Assembly: GCA_003605175.1 (NCBI GenBank)
Contig: QWDA01000001.1
Span: 434,001 to 498,000 of the forward strand
Origin: Paracoccaceae bacterium
GTDB taxonomy: Bacteria; Pseudomonadota; Alphaproteobacteria; Rhodobacterales; Rhodobacteraceae
Direction of reading: 5' to 3'
Length of the DNA stretch: 64,000 nucleotides
In this document: positions 47,153 to 61,066 of the stretch, piece by piece
How the letters are laid out: every line of letters begins with the position of its first letter
Numbering within the stretch: the first letter of the stretch is position 1
The notes under the pieces: generated by a model
Database searches by the model: none
The model's input: only the letters and a program-made list of their open reading frames with translations
Told to the model about the DNA's origin: nothing
Translations under genes and position numbers: made by a program

Positions 47153-49492
47153 ATGACCGATATGTGGTGGGGAGGCCTCCGATTTGCGGATCGGGCGCGG
47201 ATGGGCGTCGGGCGGATTCTTGCGGGTCTGGCTGCTCTTGTCTTTGCCGCGCTCCTCGCCGGGGCGGTCCAGGCGCAGAGCTACTCGATCGGACGGATCG
47301 TGGTGGAGGGGAATCAGCGGGTCGATGCCTCGACCGTGCTTTCCTATGCCAAGGTCGAGCCTGGCACGGTTACTGCCGCCGAGCTGAACCGGGCGTTCCA
47401 GGATCTTCTGGCCTCGGGTCTCTTCGAGACCGCCGAGCTGGTGCCCCAGGGCAGTACGCTGCTGATCCGCGTGAAGGAATATCCGACGATCAACCGGATC
47501 GTGGTGGAGGGCAACAAGCGGATCGACGACGAGGAGGTGCTGGCGCTGATACGCTCGACTCCGCGGCGGGTCTATTCGCCGAGCGTGGCCGAGCAGGACG
47601 CCGCCGCCATCGTCACCGCCTATGAGCAGCGTGGGCTTCTCGCGGCGACGGTGACGCCGAAGATCATCCGCCGGACCGAGAACCGGGTGGATCTGGTGTT
47701 CGAGGTTACCGAGGGCAAGTTCGTCGAGAACCAGCGGGTGTCCTTCGTGGGCAACCGGGCCTTCTCCGACCGCCGTCTTCGGCGCGTGCTGGAGACCAAG
47801 CAGGCCGGGATCTTCCGGGCGTTCTTCCGGTCCGACAGCTTCATCGCCGACCGGATCGAGTTCGACAAATCGCTCCTGCGCGATTTCTATTCGAGCCGGG
47901 GCTATGTGGATTTCCAGGTGACCGACGTCTCGACCGAGTTGTCGCGGGAGCGGGACGGGACCTTCATCACCTTCCATGTGCGCGAGGGACAGCAATTCCG
48001 GATCGGACAAGTCACGGCCACGTCGCAACTGAGCAATGTGGATGCCGATGAGTTCCTGGCCGCCGGGCGGCTTCGGGAGGACGTGGTCTATTCGCCGACG
48101 CTGGTGGAGAACGCGATCACCCGGATGGAAGGGCTCGCCACCGCGAAAGGGCTCGATTTCGTGCGGATCGAGCCGCGGGTCACGCGGAACGACCGGGCGC
48201 TGACCCTGGATATCGACTTCGTGCTGAGCCGGGGGCCGCGGGTCTTCGTCGAGCGGATCGACATCGAGGGCAATGCGACCACGCTCGACCGGGTGATCCG
48301 GCGGCAGTTCAAGATCGTCGAGGGCGACCCGTTCAACCCGCGTGAGATCCGCAACGCGGCGACGCGGATCCGGGCGATGGGCTATTTCTCGAATGTCGAT
48401 GTATCGACACGGGAGGGCTCGGGTCCCAACCAGGTGATCGTGGACGTGGACGTCGAGGAAAAGCCGACTGGCTCGCTTGGCGTGGGCGGGTCCTTTAGCT
48501 CGGATTCCGGGTTCGGGGTGTTCCTGAACTTCTCGGAAACGAACTTCCTCGGGCGGGGGCAGCGGCTGTCCTTCGATCTCTCGACCACCGCCGATACGGG
48601 CTCGAGTTCGGTCAGTTTCGTGGAACCGGCGCTGCTGGGGCGGGATCTGTCGCTGGGGCTCTCGGTGTTCCAACTCGTCTCGAACAACGACAACTCGGCC
48701 TATGATACCAAGTCGACCGGCGCGCGCATGTCGCTCGGCTTTCCGGTGGGCGAGTACTCGCGCCTGCAGCTCTCCTATTCCTACAAGCAGGACGAGATCA
48801 GTGACGTGAACACCGATTCCTCGCCGATCATCCAGGCCGATGAGGGCCAGTCGGCGGTGAGCACCCTGGGCTATACCTGGAGCTACGACACGCGGTCCGA
48901 CGGGCTTGACCCGAATGCCGGGGTGCTCCTGACCTTTGGCCAGGACCTGGCCGGGGCGGGAGGCGATGTGCACTACGTCCGGACCACGGCCAAGATGGTG
49001 GCGCAGAAACGGCTGCGGAACGAGGCCTTCACGCTGCGGGCAACGCTCGAGGGCGGCACGATCGCGATGCTGGACGACGACGTGAGCCGGGTGACCGACC
49101 GGTTCTTCCTGGGCTCGGCGCAATTGCGTGGGTTCGAGTACAAGGGCACCGGGCCACGGGATCTCGATGCGGTGAACCAGGACGCGCTCGGGGGGCTCAA
49201 CTACGCGGTCGCGCGATTCGAGTACGGCTTTCCGATCGGCTTCGTCGAGGATCTGGGCATCTCGGGCGGGCTGTTCCTCGACATGGGTTCGGTCTGGTCG
49301 CTCGACAACACCGACGGTGCGGGCGGCGCGGGATCGGTCGACGACAGGTTCAGGCTGCGCTCGGCAGCTGGGCTGTCGATCTTCTGGGATACGCCGATCG
49401 GGCCACTCACCTTCAACTTCTCCAAGGCGCTCAAGAGCGAATCCTACGACGAGGAACGCTCGTTCGACATCGCGCTGACGGCTCGTTTCTGA
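47153..49492 (+). CDS. bamA: Outer membrane protein assembly factor BamA
   Basis: A 779-aa Omp85 protein. A signal peptide ends at AVQAQ (about residue 42). Five POTRA domains follow (about 43-440; for example IGRIVVEGNQRVDASTVLS, INRIVVEGNKRIDDEEVL), then a 16-strand barrel containing FFLGSAQLRGFEYKGTGPRD, the conserved (V/I)RG(F/Y) lid-lock motif being LRGF. The last residue is Phe (ALTARF), the usual outer-membrane signal. TTGACA at 47090-47095 may be its -35 box, but no good -10 is seen. ompH follows after 2 bases. Confidence 0.97.
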   Translation: MTDMWWGGLRFADRARMGVGRILAGLAALVFAALLAGAVQAQSYSIGRIVVEGNQRVDASTVLSYAKVEPGTVTAAELNRAFQDLLASGLFETAELVPQGSTLLIRVKEYPTINRIVVEGNKRIDDEEVLALIRSTPRRVYSPSVAEQDAAAIVTAYEQRGLLAATVTPKIIRRTENRVDLVFEVTEGKFVENQRVSFVGNRAFSDRRLRRVLETKQAGIFRAFFRSDSFIADRIEFDKSLLRDFYSSRGYVDFQVTDVSTELSRERDGTFITFHVREGQQFRIGQVTATSQLSNVDADEFLAAGRLREDVVYSPTLVENAITRMEGLATAKGLDFVRIEPRVTRNDRALTLDIDFVLSRGPRVFVERIDIEGNATTLDRVIRRQFKIVEGDPFNPREIRNAATRIRAMGYFSNVDVSTREGSGPNQVIVDVDVEEKPTGSLGVGGSFSSDSGFGVFLNFSETNFLGRGQRLSFDLSTTADTGSSSVSFVEPALLGRDLSLGLSVFQLVSNNDNSAYDTKSTGARMSLGFPVGEYSRLQLSYSYKQDEISDVNTDSSPIIQADEGQSAVSTLGYTWSYDTRSDGLDPNAGVLLTFGQDLAGAGGDVHYVRTTAKMVAQKRLRNEAFTLRATLEGGTIAMLDDDVSRVTDRFFLGSAQLRGFEYKGTGPRDLDAVNQDALGGLNYAVARFEYGFPIGFVEDLGISGGLFLDMGSVWSLDNTDGAGGAGSVDDRFRLRSAAGLSIFWDTPIGPLTFNFSKALKSESYDEERSFDIALTARF

Positions 49493-49494
49493 CG

Positions 49495-50100
49495 ATGTGG
49501 GGGAGGGCGCTCGCGCGGGCGGCCCTGGCGGTGGCGCTCGTTGCGGGGGTGCTCAGCGCCGGGGGGGCTCCGGCGCAACAGGCCGGGCGGACCGAGCCAT
49601 CGGCGGTGCTGACGGTGGATCCGGAGCGGTTGTTCCAGGAATCCGCCTTCGGGCGCCGGATCATCGCGGAAAGCGAGGCCGCGGCGGAGGCGCTCCAGGC
49701 CGAGAACAGGCGGATCGAGGCGGAGCTGACCGCCGAGGAAAAGAGCCTGACCGAGCGCCGCCCCGGCCTTCCCGTGGACGAGTTCCACAAGCTCGCCGAT
49801 GCGTTCAACGAGAAGGTCGACCGGATCCGGGCGGAACAGGACGGCAAGGCGCGGGAGATTCAGGAGATCCGCGATGCCGGGCAGCAGGAGTTCTTCAACC
49901 GGATCGGCCAGGTGCTTCTGTCCCTGGTGATCGAGCGCCGGGCAGCGGTTCTGCTCGACCGGCGGGCGGTGTTTCTCTCGGCCGAGTCGGTCGACGTGAC
50001 CGATGCCGCCATCGCGCGGATCGACGCGGAGATCGGTGCGGGCGAGGAGGAGGGGCAGGACGGGGCCCCGCCGGAAGGTGCCGCGGACGGTGGGAATTGA
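49495..50100 (+). CDS. OmpH/Skp family periplasmic chaperone
   Basis: A 201-aa protein with a signal peptide ending near GAPAQQ (about residue 28) and an extended, charged coiled-coil middle (about 55-140: EAAAEALQAENRRIEAELTAEE). VLTVDPERLFQESAFGRRI opens the Skp core. Skp holds unfolded outer-membrane proteins on their way to Bam. The acidic Glu/Gly tail is longer than in E. coli Skp. lpxD, which usually follows skp, is absent; fabZ comes next. Confidence 0.92.
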   Translation: MWGRALARAALAVALVAGVLSAGGAPAQQAGRTEPSAVLTVDPERLFQESAFGRRIIAESEAAAEALQAENRRIEAELTAEEKSLTERRPGLPVDEFHKLADAFNEKVDRIRAEQDGKAREIQEIRDAGQQEFFNRIGQVLLSLVIERRAAVLLDRRAVFLSAESVDVTDAAIARIDAEIGAGEEEGQDGAPPEGAADGGN

Positions 50101-50150
50101 GGACCCGGGCCCTGCTTGTCAGGGTGAGGCCGGATTGCTAGGGACAGGAC

Positions 50151-50606
50151 ATGAGCGAGACCAAGACCGCCGACATTCATCTGATCAAGCGGATCATTCC
50201 GCACCGCTATCCGTTCCTGCTGATCGACAGGGTCGAGGATATCACGGGCACTGAAAGTGCGACGGGCATCAAGAACGTCACCGTGAACGAGCCGCATTTC
50301 GAGGGGCATTTCCCGGTCGAGCCGGTGATGCCCGGGGTGCTGATCGTCGAGGCGCTGGCGCAGACTTCGGCGGTTCTCGTCGGCGTTGGCCTTGACCTGA
50401 TCGACAAGGGGGCGCTGGTCTATTTCATGGGGATCGACGGGGCGAAGTTCCGCCGCAAGGTGGTGCCGGGCGACGTGTTGAAGCTCCATGTCGAAACCAG
50501 GCGCGGCGGCGGCAAGGTCTGGAAATTCGCGGGCAGGGCAGAGGTTGACGGCGAGCTGGCCTGCGAATGCGAATTCACCGCCATGGTCGTGCAGCCGAAG
50601 CCATGA
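50151..50606 (+). CDS. fabZ: 3-hydroxyacyl-[ACP] dehydratase FabZ
   Basis: A 151-aa hot-dog-fold dehydratase of fatty acid synthesis. His53 in [10 protein letters not shown] and Glu67 in [11 protein letters not shown] form the catalytic pair at the spacing usual for the family. [17 protein letters not shown] opens the domain. Its stop overlaps the lpxA start by ATGA, coupling fatty acid supply to lipid A synthesis. Confidence 0.97.
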   Translation: MSETKTADIHLIKRIIPHRYPFLLIDRVEDITGTESATGIKNVTVNEPHFEGHFPVEPVMPGVLIVEALAQTSAVLVGVGLDLIDKGALVYFMGIDGAKFRRKVVPGDVLKLHVETRRGGGKVWKFAGRAEVDGELACECEFTAMVVQPKP

Positions 50607-51406
50607 GCACCGGCATAGACCCCTCCGCCCGGGTTCATCCGAGTGCGGTGATCGAGGACGGGGCGGTGATCGGCGCAGGCGCGACGGTCGGGCCATTCAG
50701 TGTGATCGGCCCGAATGTGCGGCTGGCGACGGGCGTTGAGGTGAAATCCCACGCGGTTGTCACCGGCGATACCGAGATCGGACCCGAGACCGTGGTCTTC
50801 CCCGGCGCGGTGATCGGCGAGGTCCCGCAGGACCTGAAGTTCAAGGGCGAGGAGACCCGGCTCGTCATCGGTGCCCGGAACCGGATCCGCGAGGGCGTGA
50901 CGATGAACACCGGTACCGAGGGCGGCGGCGGCCTGACCTCGGTGGGCGACGACTGCCTGTTCATGACCGGCGCCCATGTCGCCCATGACGCCCATGTCGG
51001 CAACCGCGTGGTGGTCGCGAACCAGGGCGCCATCGCCGGGCATTGCGTGATCGAGGACGACGTGATCATCGGCGGGCTTTCGGGGATCCACCAATGGGTG
51101 CGGATCGGCCGCGGCGCGATCATCGGCGCGGTGACCATGGTGACGAACGACGTGATCCCCTACGGGCTGGTGCAGGGCCCCCGCGGTGTGCTCGACGGAT
51201 TGAATCTCGTGGGGCTGAAGCGGCGCGGCGTGGCGCGGGCCGACATCACCGCGCTCCGGGCGGCCTATCAGATGCTCGCTCAGGGCGACGGCGCCTTTGT
51301 CGAGCGCGCGCGGCGCCTCGGCGAGGAGACCGAGAGCGATTACGTGCGTGAGATCGTCGAATTCATCCTGTCGGCCTCGGACCGGCATTTCCTGACCCCG
51401 GGGTAA
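50603..51406 (+). CDS. lpxA: UDP-N-acetylglucosamine acyltransferase
   Basis: A 267-aa left-handed beta-helix acyltransferase, first step of lipid A synthesis. Hexapeptide repeats run through residues ~8-190 ([20 protein letters not shown]); the catalytic His is in [12 protein letters not shown] near residue 130, and the C-terminal helical domain begins at [15 protein letters not shown]. Start ATG 50603 overlaps fabZ. Confidence 0.97.
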   Translation: MSTGIDPSARVHPSAVIEDGAVIGAGATVGPFSVIGPNVRLATGVEVKSHAVVTGDTEIGPETVVFPGAVIGEVPQDLKFKGEETRLVIGARNRIREGVTMNTGTEGGGGLTSVGDDCLFMTGAHVAHDAHVGNRVVVANQGAIAGHCVIEDDVIIGGLSGIHQWVRIGRGAIIGAVTMVTNDVIPYGLVQGPRGVLDGLNLVGLKRRGVARADITALRAAYQMLAQGDGAFVERARRLGEETESDYVREIVEFILSASDRHFLTPG

Positions 51407-51408
51407 CC

Positions 51409-52200
51409 ATGCTCGCTCTGATCGCCGGGCAGGGAGAGCTGCCGCAGCTCCTGGCGGCGCGGCTTTCGCCCGGGCTCGTCTGCGAGATGGAGGGGTTTCC
51501 CTCCGGGCTGCCCGATCCGCTGAGTTTCCGGGTCGAGAAGCTGGGAACGCTTCTGAAGACCCTGCGCAAGCGGGGCGCGAGTGAAGTGTGCTTCGCGGGC
51601 GCGATGCGGCGCCCGAAGGTCGAGCCCGCGCGGGTCGATCTGGCGACGATGCCCTTGGTGCCGCGGATGCTCGCGGCATTGCGGGAGGGCGACGATGCGC
51701 TCCTCCGGACGGTGATCGCGCTTTTCGAGGAGACGGGGCTCAGGGTGCGCGGGGCGCATGAGCTGTTGCCGGAACTCTTGCCGCCGGCGGGGGCGCCGAC
51801 ACGGGCCCAGCCGGGCGAGCGGGACAAGCGCGATGCGGAGCGCGCTGCCGGGATCGTCGCGGCGCTGGGGGCGGCCGATCTGGGCCAGGCCTGCGCCGTG
51901 GCGCGCGGCCAGGCGCTGGCGCTGGAGGCTACCGGCGGGACCGACTGGATGCTGGCCTCGCTGGCCGGGGAGCGACGTCCGCAGGGGCCCGAGGGCGGGA
52001 TCTTCTTCAAGGCGCCGAAGCCTGGGCAGGACCGGCGGATCGACCTGCCGGTGATCGGGCCGGGAACGGTCGCGGGGGTCGCGGAGGCCGGGCTGTCGGG
52101 CCTGGTGATCGAGGCGGGCGGCGTGATGGTGCTGGGCCTCGACGAAGTCGTGGCGGCCTGCGATGCGGCCGGGCTGTTCCTCTGGGTCCGGGAGCCATGA
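51409..52200 (+). CDS. lpxI: UDP-2,3-diacylglucosamine pyrophosphatase LpxI
   Basis: A 263-aa LpxI (DUF1009), which hydrolyses UDP-2,3-diacylglucosamine to lipid X in alphaproteobacteria in place of LpxH. LALIAGQGELPQLLA at the N-terminus, EVCFAGAMRRPK near 61, EATGGTDWMLA near 176 and FFKAPKPGQDRRIDLPVIGP (about 199-218) are conserved. It sits between lpxA and lpxB, where LpxI is expected, 2 bases after lpxA and overlapping lpxB by ATGA. Confidence 0.96.
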   Translation: MLALIAGQGELPQLLAARLSPGLVCEMEGFPSGLPDPLSFRVEKLGTLLKTLRKRGASEVCFAGAMRRPKVEPARVDLATMPLVPRMLAALREGDDALLRTVIALFEETGLRVRGAHELLPELLPPAGAPTRAQPGERDKRDAERAAGIVAALGAADLGQACAVARGQALALEATGGTDWMLASLAGERRPQGPEGGIFFKAPKPGQDRRIDLPVIGPGTVAGVAEAGLSGLVIEAGGVMVLGLDEVVAACDAAGLFLWVREP

Positions 52201-53366
52201 AGGTCTTCCTGATCGCGGGAGAGCCGTCCGGCGATCTTCTGGGCGGGGCGCTGATGGCCGGGTTGAAGAGCTTGCGGTCGGACATGGCTTTCGAGGGCAT
52301 CGGTGGGCCGGCGATGGCGGAGGAGGGGCTCGCAAGCCGCTTCGACATGTCCGAGCTGAGCGTCATGGGCATCGCCGAGGTGCTGCCCCGCTATCGCCAC
52401 CTGATGCGGCGGATCCGCGAGACCGCGGCGGCGATCGTGGCCGCGCGCCCGGACGTTGTGGTGACCATCGACAGCCCGGATTTCTGCCTGCGGGTGCTGC
52501 GGCGGGTACGCGCCGAGGCGCCGGGGATCCGCACGGTGCATTATGTGGCGCCAACCGTCTGGGCGTGGCGGCCGCACCGCGCGCAGCGGATGGCAGGACT
52601 GGTCGACCAGGTGCTGACGCTTTTTCCGTTCGAACCGCCCTACATGGAGGCGGCGGGGATGCGTGCCGATTTCGTCGGCCATCCGGTGGTTGCGGAGCCG
52701 CAGGCGGGCCCGGCGGAAATTGCTGAATTCCGGGAACGCCACGGGATCGGATCGGCGCCGCTGGTACTGGTTCTGCCCGGCTCGCGGCGGGGAGAGGTCA
52801 GCCGGCTGGCGCCAATCTTCGGCGCGGCGCTGGCGCCGGTGCTGGCGGCGAAGCCCGGGGCGCGGGTCGTGGTGCCGGCGGCGGAGCCGGTGGCGGACCT
52901 GGTGCGTGAGGCCTGCGCGGGCTGGCCGGGGGTGCCCCTGGTGCTCGATCCGTCGGCGATGGAACGGGCGGCGTACCTGACCGAGAAGCGTGCTGCCTTC
53001 GGAGCGGCGGATGTGGCGCTCGCGGCGTCGGGGACGGTCTCGCTGGAGCTTGCTGCGGCGGGGACGCCGATGGTGATCGCCTATGACATGGCCTGGCTCT
53101 CGCGGCAGATCATCAGGCGGATGCTCTTGGTCGATACGGTGACGTTGGTGAACCTCGTGGCGGAGAGCCGTACGGTGCCGGAATTCCTCGGCGCCGATTG
53201 CCGCCCGGAGCCGATCGGCAAGGCGCTGGTGGCGCTCATCGACGCGCCGGACCGGCAGGAGGCGGCGCTGGCGCTGACGATGGAGCGGCTGGGACGGGGC
53301 GGCGAGGCGCCGGGGTTGAGGGCGGCGCGGGCGGTTCTGGACGGGCTTGGGATGCGTCCGGATTGA
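52197..53366 (+). CDS. lpxB: Lipid-A-disaccharide synthase
   Basis: A 389-aa GT19 glycosyltransferase joining lipid X and UDP-diacylglucosamine. IAGEPSGDLLGGALM at the N-terminus, IDSPDFCLRVLRRVR, VHYVAPTVWAWRPHRA, VLPGSRRGEVSRLAP and AASGTVSLELAAAGTPMVIAY-type block (about residues 279-299) are hallmarks. It ends the lipid A cluster; the next gene begins on the other strand one base later. Confidence 0.97.
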   Translation: MKVFLIAGEPSGDLLGGALMAGLKSLRSDMAFEGIGGPAMAEEGLASRFDMSELSVMGIAEVLPRYRHLMRRIRETAAAIVAARPDVVVTIDSPDFCLRVLRRVRAEAPGIRTVHYVAPTVWAWRPHRAQRMAGLVDQVLTLFPFEPPYMEAAGMRADFVGHPVVAEPQAGPAEIAEFRERHGIGSAPLVLVLPGSRRGEVSRLAPIFGAALAPVLAAKPGARVVVPAAEPVADLVREACAGWPGVPLVLDPSAMERAAYLTEKRAAFGAADVALAASGTVSLELAAAGTPMVIAYDMAWLSRQIIRRMLLVDTVTLVNLVAESRTVPEFLGADCRPEPIGKALVALIDAPDRQEAALALTMERLGRGGEAPGLRAARAVLDGLGMRPD

Positions 53367-53873
53367 TCAACCGGCCGGCCAGTCCTCCCGGCGCAGGGTC
53401 AAGTAGGTGCTGCCGCGCCATTCGCTTGCGATCTCCGCAGCCTGGGCCGTTTCGCGAAATCCCAGCCGAGTCAGGACGGCCAGGGAGCGGACATTGCCGG
53501 GGTCCACATCGGCGGTGAGCGCGGCGAGGTCAAGCGCCGCGAAAAGATGCGTGATGATCGCCGACAGCGCCTCGGCCGCGAGGCCCTGACCCTGGTGGTC
53601 GGGGTGCAGGAAGAACCCGATCTCGGGTGCCTGCCACATTCCGGCCTTGCCGATGGCGCGCCCGTCCCGTTCGATCACGAAATCGCAGGCGGCACCGGGC
53701 GGCGCGTCGATCGTGGCCGCGACGAATTGCGCGGTATGGTGGCGCTCTGTGTGGGCATCGCCCCAGTAGCGCATCACCTCCGGGTCGCTTAGAATCGCGT
53801 GCAGGTCGTCGATATCGGCGTGCGAGAAGGGCCGCAGGACCAGGCGGGCGGTGCGCAGGACCGGCTGGATCAA
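53367..53873 (-). CDS. GNAT acetyltransferase (TTG start, coupled to mnmA)
   Basis: A 168-aa GNAT protein of the RimJ/RimL type: [19 protein letters not shown] at the N-terminus, [21 protein letters not shown] with the acetyl-CoA loop HQGQGLA, and [18 protein letters not shown]. The start is TTG 53873, 3 bases after GAAGGG region, overlapping the mnmA stop by TTGA, which implies coupled translation. No ATG is available in frame. Its stop abuts lpxB. Substrate unknown. Confidence 0.87.
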   Translation of the reverse strand: MIQPVLRTARLVLRPFSHADIDDLHAILSDPEVMRYWGDAHTERHHTAQFVAATIDAPPGAACDFVIERDGRAIGKAGMWQAPEIGFFLHPDHQGQGLAAEALSAIITHLFAALDLAALTADVDPGNVRSLAVLTRLGFRETAQAAEIASEWRGSTYLTLRREDWPAG

Positions 53874-55015
53874 TGTCCCTTCCAGATCCAGCCGCCCCCG
53901 AGCACGCGGGAGCCTTCCGGCGCGTAGAACACGCAGGCCTGGCCGGGGGAGACACCTTCCTCGGCGGTGAGGAGTTCCACCTCCGCCTCCGTGGGCGAAA
54001 TCGGCCGGATCACCGCCTCGCGCGGCGGGCGGGTGGAGCGGACCTTGACCGAGAGCGGCCATTCGGCGCGGCTGTCGAAGGGGGCGTCGCCCAGCCAGTT
54101 GATCTCGCGCACCGGCACCACCCGCGTTGCCAGCAGTTCCTTCGGGCCGACCACGACGCGGCGATTGTCGACGTCGAGCCTGACCACGTAGAGCGGTTCG
54201 TCGAGCCCGCCGATGCCGAGGCCCCGGCGCTGGCCGATCGTGTAATGGATCACGCCCTGATGCGTGCCGAGCATCCGGCCGTCGGCATGGACGATCTCGC
54301 CGGGTTCAGCGGCGCCGGGGCGAAGCTTCTCGATCACGCTGGCGTAGTTGCCATTGGGCACGAAACAGATGTCCTGGCTGTCCGGCTTGTCCGCGACGGG
54401 CAGGCCGAATTTCTGAGCCAGGGCACGGGTTTCCGCCTTGGACTTCAGGTGCCCGAGCGGGAAGCGCAGATAGCCGAGCTGTTCCGCCGTGGTGGAGAAC
54501 AGGAAGTAGCTCTGGTCGCGGTCGGGGTCGGCGGCGCGGTGCAGCTCCGGGCCGCCCGCGCCGGTCATGCGCTGGATGTAATGGCCGGTCGCCATGCAGT
54601 CGGCGTCGAGATCCTTCGCGGTTTCCAGCAGGTCGCGGAACTTCACCCGTTCGTTGCAGCGGATGCAGGGGACGGGGGTGGCACCGGCGAGGTAGCTGTC
54701 GGCGAACTCGTCGATCACCGCCTCGCGGAAGGCGTTCTCGTAGTCGAGCACGTAATGCGGGAAGCCCATGGTTTCGGCCACCCGGCGTGCATCGTGGATG
54801 TCGCGGCCCGCGCAGCAGGCGCCCTTTTTCGCGAGCGCCGCGCCGTGATCGTAGAGCTGGAGCGTGATGCCGACCACGTCGTAGCCCTCTTCGGCCAGCA
54901 TTGCCGCCACCACCGAGCTGTCGACGCCGCCCGACATCGCCACGAGCACGCGTGTGTCGGACGGGGCCTTGGAGAGCCCGAGGGAATTGAGACCGGATTC
55001 GCGGTCGCGCGCCAT
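53870..55015 (-). CDS. mnmA: tRNA-specific 2-thiouridylase
   Basis: A 381-aa enzyme that thiolates U34 of tRNA-Lys, -Glu and -Gln. PP-loop [16 protein letters not shown] near residue 30, the catalytic cysteines in [12 protein letters not shown] and [11 protein letters not shown], and [10 protein letters not shown] are typical. ATG 55015 is preferred (GAAGG 10 bases upstream); ATG 55024 is the alternative. Divergent from sciP. Another GNAT gene follows, overlapping by 4 bases. Confidence 0.96.
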   Translation of the reverse strand: MARDRESGLNSLGLSKAPSDTRVLVAMSGGVDSSVVAAMLAEEGYDVVGITLQLYDHGAALAKKGACCAGRDIHDARRVAETMGFPHYVLDYENAFREAVIDEFADSYLAGATPVPCIRCNERVKFRDLLETAKDLDADCMATGHYIQRMTGAGGPELHRAADPDRDQSYFLFSTTAEQLGYLRFPLGHLKSKAETRALAQKFGLPVADKPDSQDICFVPNGNYASVIEKLRPGAAEPGEIVHADGRMLGTHQGVIHYTIGQRRGLGIGGLDEPLYVVRLDVDNRRVVVGPKELLATRVVPVREINWLGDAPFDSRAEWPLSVKVRSTRPPREAVIRPISPTEAEVELLTAEEGVSPGQACVFYAPEGSRVLGGGWIWKGH

Positions 55016-55146
55016 GGAACACATGCCTTCATAGGAACAGGCGCGAAATATAGGAAAATGCGACCTAACAACAAGGCCGCGTTTCACCCGGCGTTAAGCG
55101 CCTCACGCGATTTTTCCCTTCGCGCCAGATGCACGAGGGGAAAGGG

Positions 55147-55425
55147 ATGTATCTCAAGAAGATCGACGGTCCGCGCGCCGTCACGTTGCCGGACGGGACG
55201 GTCATGACACGCGCCGACCTTCCCGATCCGAAGACGCGACGTTGGGTGGCGAGCCGCAAGGCGGCAGTGGTGCGTGCGGTCTCGCACGGGCTTATCACAC
55301 GCGAAAACGCGATTGAGACCTATGGGCTGACCGATGAAGAATACGGCTCATGGGAATCCGCGGTCGCGACGCATGGCGAGGCGGCGTTGAAGGCGACGTC
55401 GCTACAGAGGTATAGACAACTGTAG
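55147..55425 (+). CDS. sciP: CtrA inhibitor SciP (DUF1153)
   Basis: A 92-aa protein: MYLKKIDGPRAVTLPDG at the N-terminus, then RRWVASRKAAVVRAVSHGLI and YGLTDEEYGSWESAV, a helix-turn-helix-type domain. In Caulobacter SciP binds CtrA at promoters and blocks its activation of target genes. ATG 55147 follows AGGGGAAAGGG; ATG 55129 would add six residues. It lies directly upstream of ctrA on the same strand, so inhibitor and target are neighbours. Confidence 0.93.
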   Translation: MYLKKIDGPRAVTLPDGTVMTRADLPDPKTRRWVASRKAAVVRAVSHGLITRENAIETYGLTDEEYGSWESAVATHGEAALKATSLQRYRQL

Positions 55426-55463
55426 GTTGTTTCCGCTACGTTCATAGGAGGAGTAACCGCCGA

Positions 55464-55503
55464 TTAACCTTTCTCCGCCACTGTTAACGGCGACGAAATT
55501 AAC
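55464..55503 (+). promoter_or_regulatory. Cluster of TTAAC half-sites upstream of ctrA
   Basis: TTAAC occurs at 55464, 55484 and 55499, just before the ctrA start. CtrA full sites are TTAA-N7-TTAA; the spacings here do not match, so these are half-sites at best. Autoregulation of ctrA is plausible but not shown. Confidence 0.4.
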
Positions 55504-55519
55504 ATTGCGGAGCTATGCT

Positions 55520-56233
55520 ATGCGCGTCCTTCTGGTCGAAGACGATCCGACGACATCGAGAAGCATTGAGCTGATGCTGTCGCATGCCAACCTGAACGTT
55601 TATGCGACCGATCTGGGCGAGGAGGGCATCGATCTCGCGAAGCTCTATGATTACGACCTGATCCTTCTCGATCTGAACCTGCCGGACATGAACGGGCACG
55701 AGGTGCTGCGGCAGCTCCGGATGGCGCGGATCGACACGCCGATCCTGATCCTTTCGGGCTCGGACGACACCGACAACAAGCTCAAGGGCTTCGGCTTCGG
55801 CGCGGATGACTATCTTACGAAACCGTTCCACCGCGAGGAGCTCGTGGCGCGGATCCATGCGATCATCCGCCGCTCGAAAGGACATTCCCAGTCGATCATC
55901 AAGACCGGCAAGATCGCGGTCAATCTCGATGCCAAGACGGTGGAGGTCGATGGCAAGCCGGTGCATCTGACCGGCAAGGAATACCAGATGTTGGAGCTCC
56001 TCTCGCTCCGCAAGGGCACGACGCTGACGAAGGAGATGTTCCTCAACCATCTCTATGGCGGCATGGATGAGCCCGAGCTGAAGATCATCGACGTCTTCAT
56101 CTGCAAGCTTCGCAAGAAGCTGAGCCTTGCCACCGATGGCGACAACTATATCGAGACGGTCTGGGGGCGGGGCTATGTGCTGCGCGATCCCGAGCCGGCG
56201 ATCGGCGAGCCGCCCATCGCGATCGGCGCCTGA
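55520..56233 (+). CDS. ctrA: Cell-cycle response regulator CtrA
   Basis: A 237-aa OmpR-type regulator. Receiver domain (1-120): [20 protein letters not shown], phospho-acceptor Asp51 in [14 protein letters not shown] and Lys in DDYLTKPF. The DNA-binding domain (about 125-232) has [17 protein letters not shown] and [27 protein letters not shown]-type winged helix (about 197-223). In Caulobacter it is the master cell-cycle regulator; in Rhodobacterales it controls motility, gene-transfer agents and related traits. ATG 55520 has GGAG 7 bases upstream. The last ~15 residues ([14 protein letters not shown]) are a proline tail. Confidence 0.97.
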   Translation: MRVLLVEDDPTTSRSIELMLSHANLNVYATDLGEEGIDLAKLYDYDLILLDLNLPDMNGHEVLRQLRMARIDTPILILSGSDDTDNKLKGFGFGADDYLTKPFHREELVARIHAIIRRSKGHSQSIIKTGKIAVNLDAKTVEVDGKPVHLTGKEYQMLELLSLRKGTTLTKEMFLNHLYGGMDEPELKIIDVFICKLRKKLSLATDGDNYIETVWGRGYVLRDPEPAIGEPPIAIGA

Positions 56234-56252
56234 GCGACACCTGCAAGTGTGC

Positions 56253-56282
56253 GGGCCCGGCTATGTCCGGGCCCTTTCCTTT
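56253..56282 (+). terminator. Rho-independent terminator of ctrA
   Basis: GGGCCCGG (56253-56260), loop CTATGT, CCGGGCCC (56267-56274), then TTTCCTTT. It lies 19 bases after the ctrA stop. Confidence 0.85.
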
Positions 56283-56514
56283 GCGAAGGTGCGGCAACGC
56301 GGGCAAGGGTGCGATCGGCATGGCGCCGGCGCCAGCGATCTGCGCGGCCCAGAAATAGTTCCCTTCTTCCGCACCTCCAGAGGCTGCCATCGCTGTAGCG
56401 GCGCGAAACCTGCCGAACGGGTCTTCACCGCGCGGGTGGCGCCATCGGCGTCTGCGGGTGGCGTGCGGCGCGGACGGTGCCGTCTGGACCTCTCCTTTCC
56501 GCACTCCTAATTAG

Positions 56515-60878
<4,364 letters not shown>

Positions 60879-60974
60879 GCCCCGATCCGGCGCAGCCGGC
60901 GGAACGTCCGGGAGACGTTTCGAGGGGCGAACGGGCGGAGCGCCGGGATAGCCTCGGCGAAGAAATCTTAATAC

Positions 60975-60999
60975 GTTCGCAAATGTTCTTAAAAAGTTC
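60975..60999 (+). promoter_or_regulatory. LexA (SOS) box, GTTC-N7-GTTC, with an extra GTTC repeat
   Basis: GTTC occurs at 60975, 60985 and 60996. The last two are spaced by exactly 7 bases (TTAAAAA), which is the alphaproteobacterial LexA box GTTC-N7-GTTC; the first two are spaced by 6. The box overlaps a possible promoter (TTTACA -10-like at 61000-61005) ahead of two tiny ORFs. Confidence 0.75.
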
Positions 61000-61018
61000 T
61001 TTACAGGGACGTCGCGTT

Positions 61019-61066
61019 ATGAGAACAAAGGGGCAACGGAAACGCCAGAACGGACCGCCGCGATGA
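61019..61066 (+). CDS. 15-codon basic ORF, first gene of SOS-type unit
   Basis: It encodes MRTKGQRKRQNGPPR and its TGA overlaps the next ATG (ATGA). AGGGA lies 11 bases upstream, although the transcript may begin between it and the ATG. Five Arg/Lys residues make the peptide strongly basic. It could be a functional peptide or only a device that couples translation into the 40-codon ORF. Confidence 0.5.
   Translation: MRTKGQRKRQNGPPR

Noticed and set aside
46784-49123. 779-codon minus-strand open frame opposite bamA
   Set aside because: Antisense to BamA POTRA and barrel motifs; no ribosome site or domain.
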